Position numbers and translations under genes: made by a program. A DNA stretch of 64,000 nucleotides from Pseudogracilibacillus sp037892545 (GTDB lineage Bacteria; Bacillota; Bacilli; Bacillales; Amphibacillaceae), in the NCBI RefSeq assembly GCF_037892545.1, contig NZ_JBBKBG010000009.1:1-64000 (forward strand), written 5' to 3'. The notes beneath the pieces were generated by a model. It was not told where the DNA came from. It was given only the letters and a program-made list of their open reading frames with translations, and made no database searches. Below, in pieces: positions 51,059 to 59,122 of the stretch; within the stretch, counting starts at the first letter, position 1; every line of letters starts with the position of its first letter.

Positions 51059-51724
51059 TTATGAAATAGGTTCAATACATGCTTTTTCATTATGTTTCAC
51101 ATTGTTTACAACATCGCTTACGGTATAATAATGAAAATGAACATCGTCTACTTCATCTAAAAATTGTTTTGCTTCCAACGCATTACGAAAACTATCTTTT
51201 AACCAAATATCCTCCGCTTCTTCCGATAAAATAATTGGCATCCGATGATGAATGGGACGTATAGATTCATTCGCCTCTTTTGTTAGAAGCGTGCACGTAA
51301 ACAACGGGCCATTTTCATCTTCCCATTTATCCCAAAGCGCCGCAAAACCAAATAAATTTTCCCCATCTACTTGAATACGTTTCGGAATTCTTTCCATGTC
51401 TGTTCGTTGCCACTCATAGAAACTATCTGCAACAACAATACAACGTTTCCTTGCCATAAGTTGTTTAAAACTAGGCTTTTGATGAGCCGTTTCCATTCGA
51501 GCATTAATCATTTTCGAGCCGATTTTTTTATCTTTTGACCAAGATGGAACTAAGCCCCATTTCAAATATCCTGCCCGCCTTTTTGTACCATCATGGATGA
51601 CAGCTAGCACATTTTGACCTGGTGCTACATTATAACTCATTTCAAAATTTGCAATATCTGTTCCAATTTGGAATCGATTTATAATGGTTTGCTTATCTTG
51701 CAAAATTGTATAACGTCCACACAT
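51059..51724 (-). CDS. SRAP-family (HMCES/YedK) abasic-site DNA-protein crosslink protein
   Basis: A 221-residue protein starting MCGRYT. Cys2 is the residue that forms a thiazolidine link with abasic sites in single-stranded DNA. Other family motifs are YNVAPGQNV, LKWGLVPSW, NARMETA, RCIVVADSFYEWQ (catalytic Glu), and HHRMPIIL (catalytic His). ATG 51724 is required so that Cys is at position 2; AAAGGAG lies 11 bases upstream. It overlaps no gene and follows the RDD gene on the same strand. No LexA box was found. Confidence 0.93.
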   Translation of the reverse strand: MCGRYTILQDKQTIINRFQIGTDIANFEMSYNVAPGQNVLAVIHDGTKRRAGYLKWGLVPSWSKDKKIGSKMINARMETAHQKPSFKQLMARKRCIVVADSFYEWQRTDMERIPKRIQVDGENLFGFAALWDKWEDENGPLFTCTLLTKEANESIRPIHHRMPIILSEEAEDIWLKDSFRNALEAKQFLDEVDDVHFHYYTVSDVVNNVKHNEKACIEPIS

Positions 51725-51741
51725 ATGTGCCAATGCTCCTT

Positions 51742-52230
51742 TCACGGTCGAATAAGAATTACCCTTGTATGACCTATCATATCATGAATTCCTGTTTTTT
51801 CTTTTGTAAATGCTACAACCAAATATAATAATTTAAATCCGAACGCGATATTATATATAAAGCGCCCAACAACTTCACGGAATAATAAATCTATCCATTC
51901 TATGGAAGCACCGTCTTTTCGGACCACTTTTAAACCGAAAACCATCTTCCCTAATGTCGCTTGAAAAAACTTCGTCATACAAACAAAATATGCATAATAA
52001 ATAATAGTAGAAACAATGATAGAAACGGACCATAAGGAAAATAATGATATCTCTTGGATATTTAAAGGTAACAGTGAGCCTACCAAAATCCCTTGTAAAC
52101 TAATAATAACAATCATATCGACTAAATATGCCCAAAATCGCAACCAAAATCCTGCATACTGCATATTGTCTTCTTTTAATTCGCTTGTTCCTCCCAAATC
52201 TTCTTTCATGAACGACTCATATGTTGTCAT
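51742..52230 (-). CDS. yteJ: RDD-family membrane protein (YteJ-like)
   Basis: A 162-residue protein with three or four helices and the RDD signature AGFWLRFWAYLVDMIVI (R..D pattern; the first Arg-Asp pair is spread as R-x5-D) and LGKMVFGLKVVRKDG. It lies 17 bases after sppA, the B. subtilis sppA-yteJ order, where YteJ (SppI) limits SppA and helps resist lantibiotics. ATG 52230 sits eight bases after AAGGA; ATG 52236 is too close to it. Confidence 0.85.
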   Translation of the reverse strand: MTTYESFMKEDLGGTSELKEDNMQYAGFWLRFWAYLVDMIVIISLQGILVGSLLPLNIQEISLFSLWSVSIIVSTIIYYAYFVCMTKFFQATLGKMVFGLKVVRKDGASIEWIDLLFREVVGRFIYNIAFGFKLLYLVVAFTKEKTGIHDMIGHTRVILIRP

Positions 52231-52247
52231 ATCCATGTTCCTTTCTA

Positions 52248-53237
52248 TTAGTATAAATACATCGCTTGTGGCTTATCTGACTGACGAATTAATTGCATAA
52301 CCGCCGCTAACTCACTATCTTTTTGTTGCAATTTATTTTTAGCTTCCATTACAAAATAGGAAAACATATTTGCTTCTTGGCTGTATTGAATTACTTGTGC
52401 ATTTTCTAACTCATACGTTTCCCTTAAATCTTGCAATGCATCGTTAAATGTACCTATTTCATCTACAAGCCCAACTTTTTTTGCTTGATTCCCTGTATAT
52501 ACTCGCCCATCTCCGATTTCACGCACTTTTTCCTCAGTCATTTGACGTCCATCGACAATAACTTGGACGAATTCATCGTACATTTCATCAATCATAGATT
52601 GTAAAATATCTTTCTCTTCCTTCGTCATCTCCCTTGAAGGGGACATAATATCTTTATGTTTTCCACTTTTGATCGTGTTGAATGTTATACCATATTTCTC
52701 CGCTAAACCAGCATAGTTCATTGATTCCATAATGACACCAATCGAACCTGTAATCGTACTAGATGTTGCGTAAATTTTATCAGCTGGTGCTGCTGCATAA
52801 TATCCTCCAGAAGCAGCAGTTTCCCCCATCGTCACGTAAAATGGTTTATCATATTCTTCTTGCAATGCAAGTAAACTTTCATGAATTTCTGCTGTCGGTC
52901 CTACTGCTCCACCTGGAGAATTGATTTGCAATAAAACGGCTTTTATACTATCATCTTCTGCTGCTAATTCAATTGTTTTTAACATACGATGATGGCTATA
53001 TCCTTGACCAAAATATGGGGATACAACATCTTCCATAATTGCACCATTTAGTTGTAAAACAGCAATTCTTTCCTCCCAATCTCCATCTTCTATAATTTCT
53101 TCTTGATATGTAGGAGTATCCATCGAAAACAAATCATTTTGTGACATCCTTACAAGAGATGTGTTCAATTGAACCCCAATAGAGACGATGAATAATGACA
53201 CTACAACAATTAAAGCAATCCAACGTTTTTTATTCAT
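52248..53237 (-). CDS. sppA: Signal peptide peptidase SppA
   Basis: A 329-residue membrane-anchored serine protease (S49) that degrades leftover signal peptides. It has an N-terminal anchor (RWIALIVVVSLFIVSIG), LQINSPGGAVGPTAEIH, the nucleophile serine in GETAASGGYYAAAPAD (about 145), and the lysine base in IKSGKHKD (about 198). This is the short Gram-positive form with one catalytic domain. ATG 53237 follows AAGGAAG by seven bases. It is followed by the RDD gene. Confidence 0.93.
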   Translation of the reverse strand: MNKKRWIALIVVVSLFIVSIGVQLNTSLVRMSQNDLFSMDTPTYQEEIIEDGDWEERIAVLQLNGAIMEDVVSPYFGQGYSHHRMLKTIELAAEDDSIKAVLLQINSPGGAVGPTAEIHESLLALQEEYDKPFYVTMGETAASGGYYAAAPADKIYATSSTITGSIGVIMESMNYAGLAEKYGITFNTIKSGKHKDIMSPSREMTKEEKDILQSMIDEMYDEFVQVIVDGRQMTEEKVREIGDGRVYTGNQAKKVGLVDEIGTFNDALQDLRETYELENAQVIQYSQEANMFSYFVMEAKNKLQQKDSELAAVMQLIRQSDKPQAMYLY

Positions 53238-53438
53238 GTGCGAACTTCCTTCCATAAATTTTATTCTATTAAAAATCGTACATGAAAGCTAATACAAGTA
53301 CAATTATTTTCATGTAAAATGTAAATGAAATTGTAGCAAGGTCTAATGCCGTTTGTTATTTTCACATACAAAAACAGAGTACTCTCTCATAATTTTAAAG
53401 TAACGAAACAATAATTTACAATATGCTGAACATAAAAT

Positions 53439-53485
53439 AAAAATCGGTCATATTTATCTTTTCGTGATAAACATGACCGATTTTT
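53439..53485. terminator. Terminator of the CAP-domain gene
   Basis: AAAAATCGGTCAT/ATGACCGATTTTT arms with an inner TTTATC/GATAAA stem, and T-runs on both strands. Confidence 0.85.
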
Positions 53486-53526
53486 ATTATTTAGAAACTA
53501 GTTATGTCCCAGTCTCTACCTATTTA

Positions 53527-54153
53527 TTATTTTCCGATAAATTGTTGTGTCCAATAGTTTCCATTTTCAATATACCCAATACCAATATGTGTATAATCTT
53601 CGTTTAAAATGTTTGCACGGTGCCCTTCACTATTCATCCAAGCATCGACAACTTCTGCAGGTGTGCGTTGACCCATTGCAATATTTTCTCCAGCTGTTCG
53701 ATATGTAATACCAAACTGTTCCATCATATCAAACGGCGAACCATAAGTTGGACTTTGGTGATCAAAGTATCCATTTTTCGCCATATCATTCGATTTTTCA
53801 CGAGCAACTTCACTTAATTTCGCATCAAGTTGTAATGGAGCTAAGCCATTTTTTTCACGTTCTACATTCGTTAATGTTAATACTTCTTGTTCGAAAGCAT
53901 TAATTTCTTGATCACTTGTTTCTTCTGTAGCCTGTTCTTCCTCCTCAGGAACTTGCTCTACCTCTTCTTCAACTTGATTTGGAAACCACTGATTCCAACA
54001 ATGATCAAATGAAAATTTATCTTGCTCAGCTGATGGTTGTTGTACATCATTTGGTTCATCAACAGGCATTGTTGCGGATGCAAAAACGTGATCACCTGCT
54101 CCTATCCATACACACGCAATTGCAAACATTGTAATAAAAAACTTCTTACTCAT
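53527..54153 (-). CDS. Secreted CAP-domain protein (YkwD-like)
   Basis: A 208-residue exported protein: signal peptide ending near DHVFASA, a Glu-rich linker (about 60-85) and a CAP domain with LTLTNVEREKNGLAPLQLDAKLSEVAREKSNDM, YFDHQSPTYGSPFDMM, AGENIAMGQRTPAEVVDAWMNSEGHRANIL and HIGIGYIENGNYWTQQF. The CAP His/Glu pocket residues are present. B. subtilis YkwD has the same domain with unknown role. ATG 54153 follows AAGGAGTG. A single Cys (DHCWNQW) precedes the linker. Confidence 0.88.
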   Translation of the reverse strand: MSKKFFITMFAIACVWIGAGDHVFASATMPVDEPNDVQQPSAEQDKFSFDHCWNQWFPNQVEEEVEQVPEEEEQATEETSDQEINAFEQEVLTLTNVEREKNGLAPLQLDAKLSEVAREKSNDMAKNGYFDHQSPTYGSPFDMMEQFGITYRTAGENIAMGQRTPAEVVDAWMNSEGHRANILNEDYTHIGIGYIENGNYWTQQFIGK

Positions 54154-54326
54154 TTCTTCCACTCCTTTTCGTTTGTGCATTTATCATAGCATCTATTTTT
54201 TGTTATATTAGAACCGTATTTTTCCAATACATAAAGCAACCCTGTAAACCTTTATATATTGCTTTTTTTGACGCAACTTTTTGGATAATATTTTACAAAA
54301 TGGATGTTTTTACCTTGAATATGGTA

Positions 54327-54355
54327 TTGACAACTTTTTAAATGAGCTCTATTGT
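54327..54355 (+). promoter_or_regulatory. Promoter of the acyl-CoA dehydrogenase gene
   Basis: The -35 TTGACA (54327-54332), 17-bp spacer and -10 TATTGT (54350-54355). The implied leader is about 188 nt. Confidence 0.6.
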
Positions 54356-54468
54356 TACATCTTTATTGCTCATTTATAACAAAACCTATTTACAAAATTA
54401 TCTGAATATTGTAATATATAATTAATAATCAATCTCCCTAACTCTTTCATGTGTTTAAAGGGTATGTG

Positions 54469-54519
54469 GCCAGTTTTAGATTAACTTGATGACAAAGTTA
54501 GCTAGAACTGGCTTTTTCT
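54469..54519 (+). terminator. Intrinsic terminator inside the acyl-CoA dehydrogenase leader
   Basis: GCCAGTT (54469-54475) pairs with AACTGGC (54506-54512) around an inner AACTT/AAGTT pair and a T-run, 30 bases before the gene. An upstream CTAACT can pair with AGTTAG in the terminator, a possible antiterminator. Confidence 0.65.
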
Positions 54520-54549
54520 TTAGTAAGATATCGAAAAGGAGGATGTATG

Positions 54550-55743
54550 ATGCATTTTGATTTTTCGGATGAACAAAATTTATTACGTAAAACGTCACGT
54601 CAATTTGTGGACGAAAAAATTATGCCTCATATAGCAAAATGGGACCGTGAAGGTGCATTTGATCCGTCAGTTATGCGTGCTTTAGCAAAAAGCGGTTTTA
54701 TGGGGGTTTGTATTCCTCAGGCATATGGTGGAAGTGGAATGGATTATAATGCATTAGCAATCGTTTGCGAAGAGTTAGAACGTGGAGATAATGCATTTCG
54801 AACAGCCGTATCGGTACATACCGGATTAAATAGCATGACATTACTACAATGGGGAAATGAAGCACAAAAACAACAATATTTAGTTCCACAAGCAAAAGGA
54901 GAAAAGATTGGTGCATTTGGTTTAACAGAGCCAAATGCTGGTTCTGATGTCGTTGCAATGGAGGCGACAGCGTCTGATGCTGGGGATCATTATATTTTGA
55001 ACGGACAAAAAACATGGATCTCCTTATCAGATATTGCCGATCATTTTATCGTCTTTGCCTATACGAATAAAGCGAAAAAACATCACGGCATTTCTGCTTT
55101 CATCGTAGAAAGAGATTTTCCAGGTTTTTCTTCAAAGCCAATCAAAGGCAAATTAGGCATTCGTGCTGGAAATACAGGAGAAATATTTTTTGATGATATG
55201 AAAGTACCGAAGGAAAACTTACTCGGTCAAGAAGGAGAAGGATTCAAAATAGCAATGTCCGCACTTGATAACGGACGTTTCACTGTTGCAGCTGGTGCTG
55301 TTGGAACAATCATGGCTTGTTTAGAAGCTTCAGTCGCCTATTGTAACGAAAGAAAAACATTTGGCAAACCGATCGGTGAACATCAACTTGTCCAACAAAT
55401 GATTGCAAATATGGAAGCTGGGTTACAAATGAGTCGTTTACTCGTTTACCGAGCAGGTGCATTAAAAAATGCCGGTAAGAGAAATACACGAGAAACTTCC
55501 CTCGCAAAATGGCAGGCTTGTGATTTTGCAAATAAAGCGGCAGACGATGCCGTACAAATTCATGGCGCATACGGATTTTCAGACGAATATCCTGTCGAAC
55601 GATATTTACGTAACTCAAAAGCGCCGGTTATATATGAGGGAACGCGCGAAATTCATACCATTATGCAAGCGGAATATGTGCTCGGATATCGTCAGGACAA
55701 ACCATTAAACAGAATGCTCCCTGCTTGGGAAAACAATGAATAA
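54550..55743 (+). CDS. Acyl-CoA dehydrogenase, possibly glutaryl-CoA dehydrogenase
   Basis: A 397-residue FAD enzyme. FAD/substrate motifs are FGLTEPNAGSDV, LNGQKTWISLSDIADHF, RKTFGKPIGEHQLVQQ and QIHGAYGFSDEYPVERYLR; the catalytic base is the glutamate in IYEGTREIH. RTAVSVHTGLNSMTLLQWGNEAQKQ resembles the corresponding part of glutaryl-CoA dehydrogenases. Facing the lysine-degradation genes, this suggests the glutaryl-CoA step, but short-chain acyl-CoA dehydrogenase is equally possible. ATG 54550 is seven bases from GGAGG; ATG 54547 is closer than usual. The leader may attenuate it. Confidence 0.85.
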   Translation: MHFDFSDEQNLLRKTSRQFVDEKIMPHIAKWDREGAFDPSVMRALAKSGFMGVCIPQAYGGSGMDYNALAIVCEELERGDNAFRTAVSVHTGLNSMTLLQWGNEAQKQQYLVPQAKGEKIGAFGLTEPNAGSDVVAMEATASDAGDHYILNGQKTWISLSDIADHFIVFAYTNKAKKHHGISAFIVERDFPGFSSKPIKGKLGIRAGNTGEIFFDDMKVPKENLLGQEGEGFKIAMSALDNGRFTVAAGAVGTIMACLEASVAYCNERKTFGKPIGEHQLVQQMIANMEAGLQMSRLLVYRAGALKNAGKRNTRETSLAKWQACDFANKAADDAVQIHGAYGFSDEYPVERYLRNSKAPVIYEGTREIHTIMQAEYVLGYRQDKPLNRMLPAWENNE

Positions 55744-55801
55744 ATATGGATTGCAACACTATATTCCAAGAAAAGTAATCTAAAAAAAGTATCAAAAAGA
55801 C

Positions 55802-55902
55802 AGGCTTGAAAAATGAACAAGTAACAATGGAACGCTACGATAGAAACATATATTTTTCAAATGTTCCTTTACATTTTGCATTGAATGATATATTTCAAGC
55901 CT
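55802..55902. repeat. Inverted repeat between convergent genes
   Basis: AGGCTTGAAA (55802-55811) and TTTCAAGCCT (55893-55902) are perfect complements 80 bases apart, with patchy pairing inside. It lies in the 203-base gap between the acyl-CoA dehydrogenase and lysine dehydrogenase stops. It may be a weak bidirectional terminator. Confidence 0.5.
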
Positions 55903-55946
55903 ATCTACGCCTTTTACCTTATTTAATTTTCCATCATGGTCTTTCC

Positions 55947-57104
55947 TTAAAATGCCATTTTATGTTCTTTTATATGGATACCTCGTTCTTTTAATGCGGC
56001 GATATATTGTTTACCAGGGACAATTTTTTCTGGTGGAACTACACCACGTTTTGTAATTGTTCCGTTAGCAATTAATTGTGCCACTATCGAAACAGTCGCA
56101 CCTGTCACCTGTGACATTGCTGTTCGTGCACGTTCTTTGTCATAATACGTAATCAATTCGTACGATAATAATGTATCTATATTCGCTTGTTTTCCACTTA
56201 TATAGGCCTTCAATAATACAACATCTTCTTTATCTGTCGGATCGACAAACGGTTCTAATACTTTCAACAGTACTTCTCGTGGTTTTACATATTGATCATC
56301 TTCTAACTCCACAAACAAATACCGATCTGTCATTTGTAAGTCAACAAATAATTGAAATTTTTCACGATGACCGGGATAGCGAATCGTTTTATATTCTAAT
56401 GTATGGACGTTCGAAAAACTATCTAATAAGGTGGACGTACCACCAGAAGTATGGAATGCTTCAAGTGGACCAAACTTTTCAAAATAAATTTCTTCTGGTT
56501 CAGATAAAGACAAAACATCTTCTCTTTTCCCATTGCGAATAATGGTGGAGGGATCTGTATAATGATCTAACAAACCTTCCATGGAAAAAACATGATGATA
56601 ACCTAAAGGTGCTTCAGGTCGTATCGGAATTCCCCCAACATATAGTTTAATCATTTCTACTTTATCTAATTTGGAGGCACCATATCCAGTCAAAATATTA
56701 ATCATACCCGGTGCTACACCTAAATCCGGAATAATCGTAATCCCTTTCTCTACTGCCTCATCATTTAGACGTAATACATTATCTGTCACATCACCAATAT
56801 GTCCTCCTAAATCGATTACATGTGTACCTACATCGATTCCTACTTTTGCAACTGTTTCATTAAAACTATAAAACAATGCATTAATAACGACATCAAATTG
56901 CTTCATAAAGTTTTCTAATTCCTCTGTATGTGTTGCATCGACCTTAAACGGGAACAACTTTTCTGATTGTGCTAATTCTACAAGATCATATACATGATCC
57001 ATCTCTATATCTGCAAGACCAACCATTTCTACGGCTTCACTGTTTAATGCATCCATTGCAGCTTCTTTTCCCATAAATCCAGCACCTAAAATACCTATTT
57101 TCAT
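55947..57104 (-). CDS. lysDH: L-lysine 6-dehydrogenase
   Basis: A 385-residue enzyme of the saccharopine dehydrogenase fold: N-terminal Rossmann motif GILGAGFMGKEAA, then VVINALFYSFNETVAK, VIDLGGHIGD, ITIIPDLGVAPGMINILTGYGAS, GPLEAFHTSGGTSTLL and RGVVPPEKIVPGKQYI. These blocks match my memory of the Geobacillus stearothermophilus lysine 6-dehydrogenase closely. It converts lysine to 2-aminoadipate semialdehyde (as piperideine-6-carboxylate) with NAD. GGGGG precedes the ATG. It lies 25 bases after the semialdehyde dehydrogenase gene, giving a two-step operon under a cre site. Confidence 0.88.
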   Translation of the reverse strand: MKIGILGAGFMGKEAAMDALNSEAVEMVGLADIEMDHVYDLVELAQSEKLFPFKVDATHTEELENFMKQFDVVINALFYSFNETVAKVGIDVGTHVIDLGGHIGDVTDNVLRLNDEAVEKGITIIPDLGVAPGMINILTGYGASKLDKVEMIKLYVGGIPIRPEAPLGYHHVFSMEGLLDHYTDPSTIIRNGKREDVLSLSEPEEIYFEKFGPLEAFHTSGGTSTLLDSFSNVHTLEYKTIRYPGHREKFQLFVDLQMTDRYLFVELEDDQYVKPREVLLKVLEPFVDPTDKEDVVLLKAYISGKQANIDTLLSYELITYYDKERARTAMSQVTGATVSIVAQLIANGTITKRGVVPPEKIVPGKQYIAALKERGIHIKEHKMAF

Positions 57105-57129
57105 ACAATCCCCCCTCTATTTTCAGCGA

Positions 57130-58629
57130 TTAATCTACGTCAATTTGAGCACGTTGTAATTTTCCACTATAATCGACATAAATTGCTTTCCATTCCGTAA
57201 ATACGTCTAGGGCTTGCACGCCTGAATCTCGGTGACCATTCCCTGTTCCTTTCGTCCCACCGAATGGTAAATGAATTTCTGCTCCTGTTGTTCCAGCATT
57301 TATATAAACAATCCCTGTATCTAAATCTCGTTGTGCTTGGAATACACGATTCACATCATTTGTAAAAATAGCACTAGATAATCCGTATGCCACACGGTTG
57401 TTTACTGTAATCGCTTCTTCAAAAGACGCTACCGGGATGAAAGATACGACTGGACCAAAAATTTCTTCCTGTGCAATACGCATCTCACTCGTTACATTCG
57501 TAAACAATGTCGGCGCGAAATAATATCCCCTATGATATGGCGCTTCTGTTAAACGGTGTCCACCAGCTAATAACGTTGCACCTTCTTTTTTTCCTATTTC
57601 TATATAGGATGCAATTTTTTCTAACCCATCTTGATTAATGATTGGCCCAACCTTCACATCTTTTTCTAAACCATTTCCGATCGTTAGTTTTTTCATATTC
57701 GCTAAAAGCTTTTCCTCTAATGCTTCTTTCACATCTTCATGAACAATGACACGACTACATGCCGTACATCTTTGCCCACTCGTTCCAAATGCACTCCAAA
57801 TAATTCCTTCCACCGCTAATTCAAGATCGGCATCATCCATAACGATGACGGCATTTTTTCCACCTAATTCTAAAGAAACCTTTTTCAATTGGCGGCCACA
57901 TTCACTTGCAATATGACTCCCAATTTTATTTGAACCTGTGAATGAAATGACCTGAATATCTTTATGTTGTACCATTGCCTCCCCAACTTCTTCACCTGCA
58001 CCATAGACAATATTTATAACCCCTTTTGGTAAACCTGCTTCTTCAAATATCTTTCCTAACTCCGTTGCCATTAATGGTGTTTCTGTAGCAGGTTTCCAAA
58101 TTACTGCATTTCCAGCAATGATTGCCGGGAAAGACTTCCATGTTGCAATTGCAATCGGAAAATTCCATGGTGTAATGATACCGACTACCCCAATAGGTGC
58201 ACGAACACTCATGGCGAATTTATCTTTCAATTCTGCGTTAACTGTTTGCCCACATAATCGTCTACCTTCACCTGCCATATAAAAAGCCATATCAATTCCT
58301 TCTTGTACTTCTCCACGGGCTTCCTCTAACACTTTTCCATTTTCAAGTGTAAGTAATGTCGCAATCTTTTCTTTTCGCTCTTTCATTAATTGACCAACTT
58401 TATAAAGGACTTCAGCTCTTTGTGGCGCTGGTACAAGTGCCCACTCTTTTTGAGCTAATTTAGCTGCTTCTACTGCCTCCTTTACCTCTCTCTCACTAGA
58501 AAGAGGAACTTCCACGATTTTTTCCGATGTAGCTGGATTCATAACATCTGTAAATTTTTCTCCATTTACCCAATTTCCGTTAATATAATTACGCAATGTA
58601 GCTTGCTCCATGTATGGATGGATCATCAT
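57130..58629 (-). CDS. Aldehyde dehydrogenase, probably 2-aminoadipate-semialdehyde dehydrogenase
   Basis: A 499-residue NAD(P) aldehyde dehydrogenase: IITPWNFPIAIATWK, FTGSNKIGSHIA, the catalytic Glu in LELGGKNAV and Cys in GTSGQRCTACSR. NAGTTGAEIHLPFGGTKGTGNG resembles the family that oxidises semialdehydes with an amino acid tail. Together with the following lysine 6-dehydrogenase it should turn lysine into 2-aminoadipate. ATG 58629 follows GGGAGG; the frame back to 58722 runs through the cre site. Substrate assignment rests on the operon. Confidence 0.85.
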   Translation of the reverse strand: MMIHPYMEQATLRNYINGNWVNGEKFTDVMNPATSEKIVEVPLSSEREVKEAVEAAKLAQKEWALVPAPQRAEVLYKVGQLMKERKEKIATLLTLENGKVLEEARGEVQEGIDMAFYMAGEGRRLCGQTVNAELKDKFAMSVRAPIGVVGIITPWNFPIAIATWKSFPAIIAGNAVIWKPATETPLMATELGKIFEEAGLPKGVINIVYGAGEEVGEAMVQHKDIQVISFTGSNKIGSHIASECGRQLKKVSLELGGKNAVIVMDDADLELAVEGIIWSAFGTSGQRCTACSRVIVHEDVKEALEEKLLANMKKLTIGNGLEKDVKVGPIINQDGLEKIASYIEIGKKEGATLLAGGHRLTEAPYHRGYYFAPTLFTNVTSEMRIAQEEIFGPVVSFIPVASFEEAITVNNRVAYGLSSAIFTNDVNRVFQAQRDLDTGIVYINAGTTGAEIHLPFGGTKGTGNGHRDSGVQALDVFTEWKAIYVDYSGKLQRAQIDVD

Positions 58630-58643
58630 CCTTCCCTCCCCTT

Positions 58644-58657
58644 TGTAAACGCTGTCA
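58644..58657 (-). promoter_or_regulatory. cre site upstream of the lysine-degradation operon
   Basis: TGTAAACGCTGTCA (forward) matches the cre consensus at every defined position. It lies just before the GGGGAGG ribosome binding site and suggests catabolite repression. Confidence 0.75.
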
Positions 58658-58771
58658 TTTTTTTCCGTATGTGATATATGTATATTTAGTATAACGTACA
58701 TAAAATACGCATTCAATGCCAATATTCGAAATTTTCGTAGTATAATAAAAGAAAAGGAAAGAGGCTTATAT

Positions 58772-58990
58772 ATGCTTATCTTATTTTATGGATCGATTAT
58801 TTTTTCTATTATAAGTTTTGGTTTAGCCTTAATAAAACAGTCCAGGTTATTTCTAATCATCACGATTATATGTTCTTTTCCTTCTGCTCTTTATCTCGCA
58901 GGTTATCCAGCATTACGTTTTAGTATTTTTATTCCGCTCGTATATGTATGTGTTTTTTATATATGCAAAAAAATGATAAAGGCATCATAG
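58772..58990 (+). CDS. Small membrane protein of unknown function
   Basis: A 72-residue protein with two or three hydrophobic helices (about 3-20, 25-42, 48-66) and a C-terminal KKMIKAS tail. AAAGGAAAGAGG precedes the ATG. The frame has normal composition for a membrane protein, but I do not recognise a family. It is a lone plus-strand gene between two minus-strand operons. Confidence 0.6.
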   Translation: MLILFYGSIIFSIISFGLALIKQSRLFLIITIICSFPSALYLAGYPALRFSIFIPLVYVCVFYICKKMIKAS

Positions 58991-59006
58991 CTTTATTTAA
59001 GAGAAA

Positions 59007-59071
59007 GGATAGCTACAAAAATATATAACAATTTGTCAGCTAAAACTATTACATATTTCCGTAGCTACTCC
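59007..59071 (-). terminator. Possible terminator after cydC
   Basis: GGATAGCTAC (59007-59016) and GTAGCTACTCC (59061-59071) are complementary apart from one bulge. On the minus strand the 3' arm runs into TTTCTCTT. The loop is long (about 44 bases), so confidence is low. Confidence 0.4.
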
Positions 59072-59122
59072 ATATCTTATCTTTTCCCAAAATGTTATGT
59101 TCTTTCAACTTACAAACATCCT

